From UBA11136 sp964482135 (GTDB lineage: Bacteria; Pseudomonadota; Alphaproteobacteria; UBA11136), in assembly GCA_964482135.1 (NCBI GenBank), contig CAYZWF010000006.1, forward strand, positions 4,796 through 68,795: a stretch of 64,000 bases of DNA, given 5' to 3'. Shown piece by piece: positions 1 to 8,740 of this stretch. Both the position numbers and the translations under genes were made by a program. Numbering within the stretch: the first letter of the stretch is position 1; every line of letters begins with the position of its first letter. The notes below the pieces were generated by a model, which worked only from the letters and a program-made list of their open reading frames with translations, had not been told where the DNA came from and did not search any database.

Positions 1-773
1 ATCCGGTAGAGCATTCCTTCGGCTTTTCCAGCCTTGATCACGTCGGCGGTGGCATCAAACAGAAGGCTGGCCTCGATGGTCCGCAACCCGTTTCCTTCTC
101 CCGGGCGGCAGCCTTTATAGAGCCCTGCTTGCCAAAGGTGTTCCTCCATGGGCGTGACATAGGTCTCCACACCTTTGTCGAGATCGCGGACGAAAAGGCC
201 GAAGGTGCGTTCCTCGGAATGTCCCGCCGCATCGGTAAAGGGGCCCGTGAAAGTCTTGTGATAGCGGTAAGGGACGTCAAGGGCCTCTTCCACGTAATGG
301 TGGAAGGTCATGCTGCTTTGATCGGGAAGATCGAGGACAGCGATCTTGCCGCCGCCACGGTGAAGCAATCCGAACGGGGAATCGGCGCCATAGCCGCTAA
401 AATTGACAACGCCTTCGAATTCCTGCGCACGGGCGCCGATGACGGCGAAAGAATAAATGGGGTGTCCGGTGCGCACGGCTTCCCGATGCTGCCGACCGGC
501 CTCCGTCAGTGATCCCATATGTGAGGGGGTTGAGCGAATGTCGAAGGGAACGCCCCTTGTAAAATCGAAATTGAAAAGTGGGAGAAGCAGCGTGCCTTCG
601 GGCCCGAGCGCCGAAAGAAAAGATTCCAGAACGGCCGCCGTATCAACTTGGGAGTCCTGTTGGTGGTATCGGTGCAGTGTTTTTATCAAGCTGCTGTGCA
701 GCAACACCATGTCCCCGGATTCGATCCCACTATCGTGCCAACCGGCAACGAGGGCCTTAATCGATGCGGTCAT
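1..773 (-). CDS. AAC(3)-family N-acetyltransferase, C-terminus off the window
   Basis: The protein is read on the minus strand from ATG at 773 (a second in-frame ATG lies at 779) and runs off the left edge after about 257 codons, so only the last few residues are missing. It fits the aminoglycoside 3-N-acetyltransferase fold: an early MVLLHSSL stretch, a central RTGHPIYSFAVIG segment (the family has H-P-x-x-S-x-x-x-x-G) and DSPFGLLHRGGGKIAVLDL, which matches the acetyl-CoA-binding N/D-S-P-x-G-x-L region. Enzymes of this fold acetylate amino groups using acetyl-CoA. Beside a pseudaminic-type synthase, an amino-sugar of a surface glycan is a more likely substrate than an antibiotic; that is inference. 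It is transcribed away from pseI across about 260 bp in which I see no clear promoter. Confidence 0.8.
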   Translation of the reverse strand, partial: MTASIKALVAGWHDSGIESGDMVLLHSSLIKTLHRYHQQDSQVDTAAVLESFLSALGPEGTLLLPLFNFDFTRGVPFDIRSTPSHMGSLTEAGRQHREAVRTGHPIYSFAVIGARAQEFEGVVNFSGYGADSPFGLLHRGGGKIAVLDLPDQSSMTFHHYVEEALDVPYRYHKTFTGPFTDAAGHSEERTFGLFVRDLDKGVETYVTPMEEHLWQAGLYKGCRPGEGNGLRTIEASLLFDATADVIKAGKAEGMLYR

Positions 774-1040
774 GGGCATGTCACCATACCGATGTTATGA
801 GGAGAGAGCGCCTAACTTTCCGGGACAAGCTTGCCATAATTTGCGGCAACCCGGCGCAGGAAATCATGACTGTGGCGAAAGAAAACATGGATGATGTGTC
901 TCCAGGAAAACTGCGGGAAAGAGTGTTACCTTGGAATCGGGGTCTCCTCCAATGAAAATAACCATGAGCACGCGGGGAATGGACAGAGATGAATCGATGA
1001 CATATTGGAAGCTGGTTCGATCTTCCGTGCGCGTGTGGGC

Positions 1041-2123
1041 ATGAAGTTGGCAGACCTGAACATTGCCGGCCGCCCCATCGGGCCTGCGCACCCGCCTTTC
1101 GTGATCGCCGAAATGTCAGGGAACCACAACGGCGATTTGGAGCGCGCCCTTGCCATCATGGAAGCGGCAAAAAATGCTGGCGCTGATGCCGTCAAGCTCC
1201 AGACCTATACCGCCGATACTATCACCATCGACCATGATGGCCCGGAGTTCCGTATTAAAGGTGGTCCGTGGGACGGACGCAGACTTTACGATCTCTACCA
1301 GGAAGCCCACACGCCCTGGGACTGGCATGAGGCTCTTTTTGACAAAGGGCGGGAGCTTGGGCTGATCGTCTTCAGCTCTCCCTTTGACGAAACGGCGGTG
1401 GATTTTCTGGAAAAATTGGATTGCTCCGCCTACAAGATTGCTTCCTTCGAAGCGGTGGACCTGCCATTGATCGCCCGTGTCGCGGCGACGGGAAAGCCAT
1501 TGATCATTTCCACCGGCATGGCGAACCGGGAAGAGATCGATGCGGCGGTTCGTGGCGCGCGTGAAAATGGCGCCGGCGGACTGGCGCTGTTGCATTGTGT
1601 CAGCGCCTATCCGGCGCTGCCGGAAGAAGCCAACCTGCGGACGATCCCCCATATGATGTCCAGCTTCGAAACAGTGGTGGGTTTGTCCGATCACACGCCC
1701 GGTATTGGCGTTGCCGTGGCCTCGGTTGCATTTGGGGCCTGCCTCATTGAAAAGCACTTCACCTTGAGCCGTGATGACGGGGGGCCCGATGCGGCGTTTT
1801 CCCTGGAACCGCCGGAGTTACAAGCCCTGACACGGGAATGCCGTGCTGCCTGGGAGGCGCTGGGTGACGTGTGTTACGAACGGACACCCGGCGAAAAAGG
1901 CAATATTCTCTTTCGGCGCTCTCTCTATGTGGTGAAGGACATTGCACAGGGTGAGGCGTTTACGGAAAAAAATATTCGCTCTATCCGCCCCGGCCACGGA
2001 CTTCCGCCCAAGCATTACGGAGAGATTCTAGGACGCAAGGCCAAACATGCGCTTGCAAGGGGCGTGGCCCTGCAATGGCCAGATATTGAAGAAACGGAAA
2101 CAAAGAATGCGGAAAAACCATGA
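1041..2123 (+). CDS. pseI: Pseudaminic acid / sialic-type nonulosonate synthase
   Basis: This NeuB-family enzyme of about 360 residues condenses phosphoenolpyruvate with a six-carbon amino sugar to make a nine-carbon nonulosonic acid in the cytoplasm. The TIM-barrel signature IAEMSGNHNG lies at residues 22-31, followed by GADAVKLQTYT and YKIASFE. The last 70 residues form a SAF (antifreeze-like) domain. The LYDLYQEAHTPWDWH segment is more like PseI than NeuB, and the next gene belongs to a methylase family tied to pseudaminic acid. A TTG start at 1005 would add 12 residues, but ATG 1041 gives the family's usual N-terminus. The gene overlaps its downstream neighbour by ATGA. Substrate choice between pseudaminic and legionaminic precursors cannot be settled here, because pseB, C, F, G and H are not in the window. 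Confidence 0.88.
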   Translation: MKLADLNIAGRPIGPAHPPFVIAEMSGNHNGDLERALAIMEAAKNAGADAVKLQTYTADTITIDHDGPEFRIKGGPWDGRRLYDLYQEAHTPWDWHEALFDKGRELGLIVFSSPFDETAVDFLEKLDCSAYKIASFEAVDLPLIARVAATGKPLIISTGMANREEIDAAVRGARENGAGGLALLHCVSAYPALPEEANLRTIPHMMSSFETVVGLSDHTPGIGVAVASVAFGACLIEKHFTLSRDDGGPDAAFSLEPPELQALTRECRAAWEALGDVCYERTPGEKGNILFRRSLYVVKDIAQGEAFTEKNIRSIRPGHGLPPKHYGEILGRKAKHALARGVALQWPDIEETETKNAEKP

Positions 2124-2749
2124 CTGACGACAACGTCCCCATTGACGCCTGGAAGGGTAAATTCGGTGACGACTATGCGGCGCGAAACCGCGCCACCGGA
2201 GAAGCCGTGGGCAATGTGGCGCGCGCCTTTGCGGAAATTTTTTCTCATGTGAAGGACAGTCCGCCGACGTCCATTCTCGAAGTGGGTGCCAATATCGGCA
2301 TCAACCTGAGGGCATTGGCGGGAATCACTGACGCCGAGCTCTTTGCCGTGGAGCCAAATGCCAGCGCCCGCGAACAGCTTGTGGCCGATAAGGTGCTGCC
2401 GCAAGACCGCCTGTTCGACGCCGTGGCCACAAAACTTCCTCTCGATGACGGGGCCGTGGACCTTATCTTTACTTCCGGTGTTCTGATTCATGTGCCGCCC
2501 GAGGATCTTGAAACGGCCTATGGCGAAATCCACCGGGTGGCGGCGCGTTATATTCTGTCCATCGAATATTTCTCTTCCACGCCGGTGAGCATCCCCTATC
2601 GCGGCCATGAGGGCCTGTTGTTCAAACGCGATTTCGGCGGCATGTGGCTTGATCTCTTCCCCGCTCTCGAGCCCGTGGCCAACGGCTTCTTCTGGAAGCG
2701 AACCGCGGGTCTTGATGACGTCAACTGGTGGCTTTTCAGAAAACCTTGA
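2120..2749 (+). CDS. Pseudaminic acid biosynthesis-associated SAM methylase
   Basis: This is a class I SAM-dependent methyltransferase of 209 residues. Motif I reads ILEVGANIGINLRAL, where the E-V-G-A-N-x-G form is typical of this small family. An acidic FAVEPNA follows, and then DLIFTSGVLIHVPPEDL. The late SIPYRGHEGLLFKRDFGG segment matches the pseudaminic-acid-associated methylase family (TIGR03587, recalled rather than searched). Such genes sit beside pseI-type genes, and the protein presumably O- or N-methylates the nonulosonate or its precursor. Its start overlaps the pseI stop by four bases (ATGA), so translation is probably coupled. Its end overlaps the glycosyltransferase start by about 20 bases. 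Confidence 0.82.
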   Translation: MTDDNVPIDAWKGKFGDDYAARNRATGEAVGNVARAFAEIFSHVKDSPPTSILEVGANIGINLRALAGITDAELFAVEPNASAREQLVADKVLPQDRLFDAVATKLPLDDGAVDLIFTSGVLIHVPPEDLETAYGEIHRVAARYILSIEYFSSTPVSIPYRGHEGLLFKRDFGGMWLDLFPALEPVANGFFWKRTAGLDDVNWWLFRKP

Positions 2750-3879
2750 ATACGTCTCTCTGCCGTATCCTGTTCTTCCTGCCCGATCTCGACGGCGGGG
2801 GGTCGCAGCGCACCCTGGTCAATCTGGCCGGGGCCCTTCCGCGCGACCGTTTTACCGCCACCCTGGCCGCCGGGCGCAGTGACGGTCCGGCGCGAGACTG
2901 GCTCGCCGGCCATGTGCCGTTGGTGGATTTGAATGCGCCGCGCCTGCGCTGGACGCTCACCCCTCTGCGTGGGCGTGTGAAGCGCGAGCGTCCCCATATC
3001 CTGTTTTCCTCCATGCCCGACGCCAATGTGGCGGCCTCTCTGGCGGTGGCGGGCCTGCGGTCGCGTCCCGGGCTTATCCTGCGCGAGACCAATTCACACC
3101 GCCATCGTGGTGATCTCAGCTGGCTGCGGCGCAAGCTGATCGGATGGGCCTACGGGCGGGCTGACGCCGTGGTGGCCCTGTCGGAGGGCGTTCGCGAAGA
3201 ACTGGTGGAAGATTGCGCCCTCGATCCCGGACGCACGGTCACCATCCACAATCCCGTGGACGTGGGAGGCATCGCCGCGGCGACGAGAGCCGTAAAGGAC
3301 AGTATCCAGGAAGTCCCCCTAAACGGCCCCCTGATTGTGGGCTGTGGGCGGCTGCACCGGCAGAAGGGCTTCGATCTTCTCATTGAGGCCTTCGCCGATC
3401 TTGATGATGCCAGGGCGCGGCTTGTGATTCTCGGCGAGGGGTCGGAGCGCGAGGCGCTGGAAGCCCTTGCCCGGTCTCGTGGCGTGGCCGACCGGGTGTT
3501 GATGCCGGGCTTCGAGAGTCATCCCGAAAAATGGCTCGCCCAGGCCACTCTTTTTGTCCTGCCGTCGCGCTGGGAAGGGTTTGGTCATGTGTTGGTGGAA
3601 GCGCTGGCTGCGGGAGTTCCGGTGGTTTCGGCATGGGCGCCTCACGGCCCCGCCGATATTCTCGACGACGGCGAGACCGGCCTGATGGTGCCCACAGGGA
3701 ACGCCGCAGCTTTGGGCGCGGCCATCGACCGTCTTCTTATCGATAAGGGGCTGCGGGGGCGCCTGGCCGAGGCCGGGCGCAAGACGGCGGAGCGTTTTTC
3801 GCTGCCGGTGATCGCCGAACGTTATGCCGACCTTATTGAGAACGTAGCCGCAAAGAACCCAGTCGGGGAAAGTTCCTAG
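2728..3879 (+). CDS. GT4-family glycosyltransferase
   Basis: The protein has 383 residues and the GT-B architecture of glycosyltransferase family 4. The N-terminal acceptor domain begins ILFFLPDLDGGGSQRTL, with the usual G-G-x-x-R loop. The C-terminal nucleotide-sugar domain has GCGRLHRQKGFDLLIEAF and the E-x7-E motif in SRWEGFGHVLVEALAAG. It is cytoplasmic or peripheral at the inner membrane and adds one sugar from a nucleotide donor during glycan assembly; donor and acceptor are unknown. ATG at 2728 overlaps the upstream methylase by 22 bases. A TTG at 2746, touching the methylase stop, is an alternative start. The next gene begins six bases after its stop, so it belongs to the same operon. 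Confidence 0.85.
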   Translation: MAFQKTLNTSLCRILFFLPDLDGGGSQRTLVNLAGALPRDRFTATLAAGRSDGPARDWLAGHVPLVDLNAPRLRWTLTPLRGRVKRERPHILFSSMPDANVAASLAVAGLRSRPGLILRETNSHRHRGDLSWLRRKLIGWAYGRADAVVALSEGVREELVEDCALDPGRTVTIHNPVDVGGIAAATRAVKDSIQEVPLNGPLIVGCGRLHRQKGFDLLIEAFADLDDARARLVILGEGSEREALEALARSRGVADRVLMPGFESHPEKWLAQATLFVLPSRWEGFGHVLVEALAAGVPVVSAWAPHGPADILDDGETGLMVPTGNAAALGAAIDRLLIDKGLRGRLAEAGRKTAERFSLPVIAERYADLIENVAAKNPVGESS

Positions 3880-3884
3880 ATTCC

Positions 3885-5696
3885 ATGTGTGGACTCGCCG
3901 CCTTGTTCGATCCGGGGCACCGTTTCGATCCTGCTCTTTTGGCCGGGATGGAAGACGACCTGTTTCATCGCGGCCCCGATTCCGGCGGCATTGTGTCGGA
4001 GCCTGGTTTGGCGCTGGTGTTCCGGAGGCTGGCCATTCTCGATCCGGGGTCACAGGCCGACCAGCCCATGAGCGATGCTTCGGGTCGCTGCAGCCTGGTC
4101 TTCAACGGTGAGATATATAATTACCGTGCCCTGCGCCAGGCTCTGGAGCAGGAAGGCGTGCGCCTGCGTACCAGCGGCGACACGGAAGCGGTGCTCGAAG
4201 GCTATTTGCACTGGGGCGAGGATGTGCTGAACCGGCTGGAGGGCATGTTCGCCTTCTGTCTTGTGGACCGGGAGCGTGGCGTGGCGCTGGCGGCGCGTGA
4301 TCCCCTGGGCATCAAGCCGCTTTATATGATGCATAGCGGGACCACGGTGGCTTTCGCCAGCGAAATGCGGCCGCTGTTTCGCCTTCGGCCGCCACAGGTG
4401 GATGAGGCGGCGCTGGCGGAGCTCGTCACCTTTGGCTGGGCGGCGGGACGGTTAAGCAATTGCAAAGGCATCGAACACCTTCCCGGCGGCACACTGGTGA
4501 CGATACCGCTGGCCGGGGGTGTTCCGGCGGAGCGGCGCTATTGCGACCCCCTGGAGACATTGTGTCGCGATCCCGAGTTGAACCGGGCCGATGCCGAAGA
4601 ACAGGTGTCTGAGGCACTGGAAGAATCGGTGAAGGCGCATCTGGCCAGTGACGTGGGCTATGCCATGCAGCTTTCCGGTGGCGTGGATTCGAGTCTGGTG
4701 GCGGCCCTGGCCCAGGGCGAAACCGCTGGCAGGCTTACCTCCTTTGCGGTTTCGCTGGGCGATCACCCTTATGACGAGGGACACTATCGGGACATGGTGG
4801 TGCAACGCTATGGTCTCGATCATCACGAAGTTGCGGTTTCCGCCGCCGATTATGCCCAGGCGCTGCCGCGCGCGGTACGCCACATGGAAGGACCGCTTCC
4901 CCACGGCGGCTGTGTCACCCTGATGTTGTTATGTGAACGCATCCGCAAGCATACCAAGGTAGTGCTGACCGGCGAGGGGGCCGACGAGATGTTCGGCGGC
5001 TATCAACGCTATGGGATATGGAACAAGACCCAGTGGCAGGAACGGCTGGGGCGGTTTTTGCCGACGCGGTTTTTGCCGCCTTTGTGGCCGGTAGCGGGAA
5101 TGCGGCGCATGGGCGGTCTCGATGCTGCAGCTTACGCTTCGGTCTATCATGATTTCCAGGCGGTCCAGAAGGTGTTCCCCGGCCTGGTGCCGGAACCGGG
5201 CGCGCGGGAGGCGGCAAGCCGCCGTTTCTCCGATTTCCGCGACCGCCTGTTTGCCGTGGACCAGGCTGCCTATCTCGAATCACTTTTGGTGCGCCAGGAC
5301 AAGATGAGCATGGCGGCCTCGGTGGAAGCGCGGGTGCCTTTCGTTCATATGCCGTTGCTGCGCCTCGTCAACAGCCTGCCCCACGCCCTGCGCGCGCCGG
5401 GAGGTGATACCAAGCCGTTGCTCAAGCGTATGGCCGAGCGCCATCTTCCCCATGATCTTATCCATCGCCGCAAGATCGGCCTGTGGCTGCCCTACGAGGA
5501 ATGGTTCGCCGACGCCAAAGGTGCGGGGGGGTATCTCGACGACCTGACGGGGCCCGACTCGCGGCTGGCGGCCTATGCCGAGAAAGGAAAGTTAACGGCG
5601 CTGGTGGACGGGTGCCGTGCCGGCGCCCGTTCTGCGGGGCTGGTGCTGGAACGGCTTGTGGGCGTGGAGTTATGGTTGCGCTCCCTGGCCGGATAA
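3885..5696 (+). CDS. asnB: Asparagine synthase-like glutamine amidotransferase (first copy)
   Basis: The 603-residue protein begins MCGLAALFD, so Cys2 is the glutaminase nucleophile after Met removal. It is followed by the class II glutaminase signature HRGPDSGG and then the ATP-pyrophosphatase synthase domain with the SGGVDSS loop and LTGEGADEMFGGYQRY. The family transfers ammonia from glutamine to an AMP-activated carboxylate. In glycan loci such proteins often amidate uronic or nonulosonic acids rather than aspartate. That role is inferred here from the neighbours, and a second, different copy lies at 10242. The gene starts 6 bases after the GT4 stop. Confidence 0.85.
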   Translation: MCGLAALFDPGHRFDPALLAGMEDDLFHRGPDSGGIVSEPGLALVFRRLAILDPGSQADQPMSDASGRCSLVFNGEIYNYRALRQALEQEGVRLRTSGDTEAVLEGYLHWGEDVLNRLEGMFAFCLVDRERGVALAARDPLGIKPLYMMHSGTTVAFASEMRPLFRLRPPQVDEAALAELVTFGWAAGRLSNCKGIEHLPGGTLVTIPLAGGVPAERRYCDPLETLCRDPELNRADAEEQVSEALEESVKAHLASDVGYAMQLSGGVDSSLVAALAQGETAGRLTSFAVSLGDHPYDEGHYRDMVVQRYGLDHHEVAVSAADYAQALPRAVRHMEGPLPHGGCVTLMLLCERIRKHTKVVLTGEGADEMFGGYQRYGIWNKTQWQERLGRFLPTRFLPPLWPVAGMRRMGGLDAAAYASVYHDFQAVQKVFPGLVPEPGAREAASRRFSDFRDRLFAVDQAAYLESLLVRQDKMSMAASVEARVPFVHMPLLRLVNSLPHALRAPGGDTKPLLKRMAERHLPHDLIHRRKIGLWLPYEEWFADAKGAGGYLDDLTGPDSRLAAYAEKGKLTALVDGCRAGARSAGLVLERLVGVELWLRSLAG

Positions 5697-5714
5697 AGGA
5701 TAGCTTCTCTCACC

Positions 5715-7106
5715 ATGTGGAAAGAAACCCTTTTATCGCCTTCCCTGTCGTCTTCCCCGGGCTTATTATCCTGGCGGACCATGTTTATCATCTGGGAGGT
5801 GGCGGTGGTGGTGCGGATGGTCAACCTGGCCGCCATGCCCATGGAGCCGGGGCTTCTTCTGGGCGAGGATGCGTGGCTCTACTGGGCCAATGCCCTTTCC
5901 CTGTTGGAACACGGAACTTTCGCGGATACTGCCAGTTCGGGCCGCATGCCCGGCTATTTTCTGCTATTGGCGGGGCTGATGGGCGTGTTCGGGCCGTCGC
6001 TCTTTGCGGTGCTGGCGGTTCAGGCCCTGCTCGATGCCGTCACCTGTGTCCTGGTGGGCATGATCGGCGCAAGACTGTCCATGAGCGTGGGGCTGGTGGC
6101 GGGGCTATTGGCCGCCCTCTGGCCGAACATGGTGATCATGAGCGCTTCGGTGCTGACGGACAGTTTCTTCATGCTTCCCTTCACCGCCATGCTTTACGCA
6201 TTCCTGCGTTTTCTCGAAACCGGATTGACCCGTTGGGCGGGCTGGGCCGGGCTGTTTCTCGGGGGCGCCATCATGGTGCGGGCGGTTGCCCAGTATTTCC
6301 CACTTGCCATGGTGTTTCTGGTTGTGGCCGTGCCCCTGTTTCGGGAGCGCGACTGGCGCAAGGGCTTTCTCGCGGGGCTTGCCTTTCTTGTGGCTGTGGC
6401 CCTGCCCCTGGCGCCGTGGCTACAGCGCAATGTTACGCAGTTCGATAGCCTGGCCCTGACGTCGCAGGGTGGCGTGCATCTTCTATACTGGGTTGTTCCG
6501 GGGGTGCTTTCCCGGACCCAGGGTATCCAACAGGAACAGGCTGTGAAGGAGCTGCGGGAGGAATTCCAGGCCGAGATGGAATCGCGGGGGCTGGATACAT
6601 CCAGTATGGATATATTCGCCCGCGACAGGGCCATGAAGGACTTTTCCCAGGCCCGGCTGGCTGAAATCCCATGGCGGGATATCACTGAATCATGGGGCTC
6701 GGGCATGACGGTTAATCTGATATCTCCCGCAATTGCCGCCGATCCGCGCGCACGCGCCATGCCCCATCCCAGTTTTATCGGCACCTCCCACCTCGACCTC
6801 CTATCGCGAATTACTCTCTATGTACAGGAGGCGTCGCCGGTCTATCTGGCGGTGGTCGCCGTTGGCATAATCGGCGCCGTTCTGGCTTCCCTGCTCCAGA
6901 TATACGGTTTTGTCCTGCTTTCCCGGGTCTCGGGATGGGTGGCGATTCTGAGCGTTGCGGGTATGTTGTATTTTCTGCTTATCAGCGGGCCCATCACCGC
7001 GCCTAAATACAGGTTGCCCTTCGAGCCGGTGCTGATCATCCTTCAGGCCCTGGCACTGGTGGAGTTGTGGCCGCGTTTGCGCCGCATGGCGGGAGGAAGC
7101 ATATAA
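5715..7106 (+). CDS. GT39/ArnT-like polytopic membrane glycosyltransferase
   Basis: This 463-residue integral membrane protein has about ten hydrophobic segments. After the first one comes an acidic loop, GEDAWLYWANALSLLEHG, then SSGRMPGYFLLLAGL, the arrangement seen in the dolichyl-phosphate-mannose mannosyltransferase (GT39/PMT, ArnT) superfamily, whose active site lies in the first periplasmic loop. A soluble loop of about 110 residues (near 250-360) separates the last helices. The expected job is transfer of a sugar from a polyprenyl-phosphate carrier to a glycan, lipid A or protein on the periplasmic side. The substrate is not identifiable. The gene starts 18 bases after the first asnB and ends 19 bases before cysC. 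Confidence 0.7.
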   Translation: MWKETLLSPSLSSSPGLLSWRTMFIIWEVAVVVRMVNLAAMPMEPGLLLGEDAWLYWANALSLLEHGTFADTASSGRMPGYFLLLAGLMGVFGPSLFAVLAVQALLDAVTCVLVGMIGARLSMSVGLVAGLLAALWPNMVIMSASVLTDSFFMLPFTAMLYAFLRFLETGLTRWAGWAGLFLGGAIMVRAVAQYFPLAMVFLVVAVPLFRERDWRKGFLAGLAFLVAVALPLAPWLQRNVTQFDSLALTSQGGVHLLYWVVPGVLSRTQGIQQEQAVKELREEFQAEMESRGLDTSSMDIFARDRAMKDFSQARLAEIPWRDITESWGSGMTVNLISPAIAADPRARAMPHPSFIGTSHLDLLSRITLYVQEASPVYLAVVAVGIIGAVLASLLQIYGFVLLSRVSGWVAILSVAGMLYFLLISGPITAPKYRLPFEPVLIILQALALVELWPRLRRMAGGSI

Positions 7107-7125
7107 CGGGGGGAAATATCCGGGA

Positions 7126-7647
7126 ATGGTGATCTGGATTACCGGACTTTCAGGCGCCGGCAAGACAACGCTGGCTACGGCGCTCTACGAGGCCATGAAG
7201 CCTGCCCTGCCCACCCTGGTGCGGATTGATGGTGACGAGGTGCGGGCGCTTTTCGGCAACTCCCTGGGCTTTGCCGAATCCGACCGCCGCCTTCAGATTC
7301 AACGTCTGCAGAGTCTCGCCACTATACTGGACGGCCAGGGTCTCACCGTGATCGTGGCGGCTCTTTACGCCCATCCCGAATTGCTGGCCTGGAACCGGGA
7401 TCATTTTTCCGATTATTTCGAGGTCTATCTCGAGGCCTCGCTGGAGCTGGTGCGCAGCCGCGATCCCAAGGGACTGTACGCCAAGGCGGATTCCGGCGAT
7501 ATGCCTGATGTGGTGGGGGTGGACGTGCCGTGGCACGTGCCGGACAATCCCCACATGACGGTGACGGCGGGGGACGATCTCGATACGGGCGTGGTGGCGC
7601 GCGATATCATGGACCGCCTATCTTCTCTGAGCGGGACCGGGAAATAA
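7126..7647 (+). CDS. cysC: Adenylylsulfate (APS) kinase
   Basis: The protein phosphorylates APS to PAPS, the activated sulfate donor. Its 173 residues open with the P-loop GLSGAGKTT at 7-15, followed by the APS-binding RIDGDEVRALF. Near the end is the DPKGLYAKADSGDMPDVVGV stretch that is diagnostic for APS kinases. The usual F-x-S-P segment reads AALYAHP here, so the serine found in some CysC proteins is absent. It is 10 bases upstream of sat, and the pair forms a complete sulfate-to-PAPS module. No PAPS reductase or sulfotransferase lies in the window. In this glycan locus the module more likely supplies PAPS for sulfation than for cysteine synthesis, which is inference. Confidence 0.87.
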   Translation: MVIWITGLSGAGKTTLATALYEAMKPALPTLVRIDGDEVRALFGNSLGFAESDRRLQIQRLQSLATILDGQGLTVIVAALYAHPELLAWNRDHFSDYFEVYLEASLELVRSRDPKGLYAKADSGDMPDVVGVDVPWHVPDNPHMTVTAGDDLDTGVVARDIMDRLSSLSGTGK

Positions 7648-7657
7648 ACGGGCAGCC

Positions 7658-8740
7658 ATGAGCGAACTCGTCCTCACCCGCCCCCAGTATCTGGAGCTTG
7701 AAAAGCTCGGCCTGGGCGCCTTTCGCCCGCTCACCGGCTTCATGAACGAAGATGAGTTCCAGGGCTCCGTGGAAACCATGCGGCTTCCCGGTGGCGCGGT
7801 CTTCCCCCTGCCCGTGGTGCTGGACGTGGATGGAGAGACGGCCACACGGCTGGAGGGCCTGCCCCGGGTGGCGCTGGTTTATGACGGCGAACAGGTGGGC
7901 GAATTGCGTCCCGAAAGCGTCTTTACCTGCGACAAGGCGGCGGTGGCCGAAAAGGTCTATGGCACCACCGATCCCGCTCATCCCGGCGTGGCGTTTTTCA
8001 TGGCCGGTGGCGACCATTTCATGGGCGGTGCGGTGGCGCTGACCAAACGCGCCACCTTCGATTTTTCCAGCGATGAACTGGCGCCCGAAGAAACCCGCGC
8101 CCTGTTTGCCGAGAAGGGGTGGCAAACCGTTGTCGGATTCCAGACCCGCAATGTGCCCCACCGCGCTCACGAATATCTGCAACGCATCGCTCTGGAACAG
8201 GTGGATGGTCTCTTCATCCAGCCCCTGGTGGGGCGTAAGAAAAAAGGCGACTACACGCCACAGGCGATCCTGCGCGGCTATCGCACCCTGATCGGGGAGT
8301 TCTATCCCGCCGACAAGGTGGCGCTGGGCATTCTCTCCACTTATATGCGTTATGCCGGGCCGCGCGAGGCCGTATTTCATGCCCTCGTCAGGCGCAATTA
8401 CGGCTGTACCCATTTCATCATCGGCCGCGATCATGCCGGGGTCGGAGATTATTACGGCACCTACGAGGCCCACGAGATGACGCGGCGCTTCGACGGCGAT
8501 CTCGGGATCGAGATCATGTATCTGCACGGCCCTTATTTCTGCGGCCGTTGCGATGGCATCGTCACCGAACAGACCTGTCCCCATGAAAAAGACCTGCCCG
8601 ATTCCGTTACCCATATCAGCGGCACCGACATGCGGGCTATGCTGCTTGGCGGCAAGGAGCCGGATGCCCATCTCATGCGGCCGGAGGTGATCGCCGCGCT
8701 TCAGGGAACCGAGCTGTTTATCGAGGATGACGAAACATGA
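7658..8740 (+). CDS. sat: Sulfate adenylyltransferase (ATP sulfurylase)
   Basis: The enzyme makes APS from ATP and sulfate. The 360-residue protein is the homo-oligomeric Sat type rather than CysD/CysN. It shows RPLTGFMNEDEF near the N-terminus, the nucleotide-binding QTRNVPHRAHE at about residue 161 (family Q-[TN]-R-N-P-x-H-x-x-H) and GRDHAGVGDYYG at about 258. Cysteines in YFCGRCDGI and EQTCPH suggest the metal-binding knuckle of this family. Its stop overlaps the next start as ATGA, so the unusual pyruvate kinase gene is translationally coupled to sulfate activation. Confidence 0.88.
   Translation: MSELVLTRPQYLELEKLGLGAFRPLTGFMNEDEFQGSVETMRLPGGAVFPLPVVLDVDGETATRLEGLPRVALVYDGEQVGELRPESVFTCDKAAVAEKVYGTTDPAHPGVAFFMAGGDHFMGGAVALTKRATFDFSSDELAPEETRALFAEKGWQTVVGFQTRNVPHRAHEYLQRIALEQVDGLFIQPLVGRKKKGDYTPQAILRGYRTLIGEFYPADKVALGILSTYMRYAGPREAVFHALVRRNYGCTHFIIGRDHAGVGDYYGTYEAHEMTRRFDGDLGIEIMYLHGPYFCGRCDGIVTEQTCPHEKDLPDSVTHISGTDMRAMLLGGKEPDAHLMRPEVIAALQGTELFIEDDET

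Noticed and set aside
5483..6448. Open frame of 321 codons spanning the asnB end and the membrane transferase start
   Set aside because: It overlaps two supported genes in another frame and gives a Gly/Ala/Arg-rich product without domains or a ribosome-binding site.
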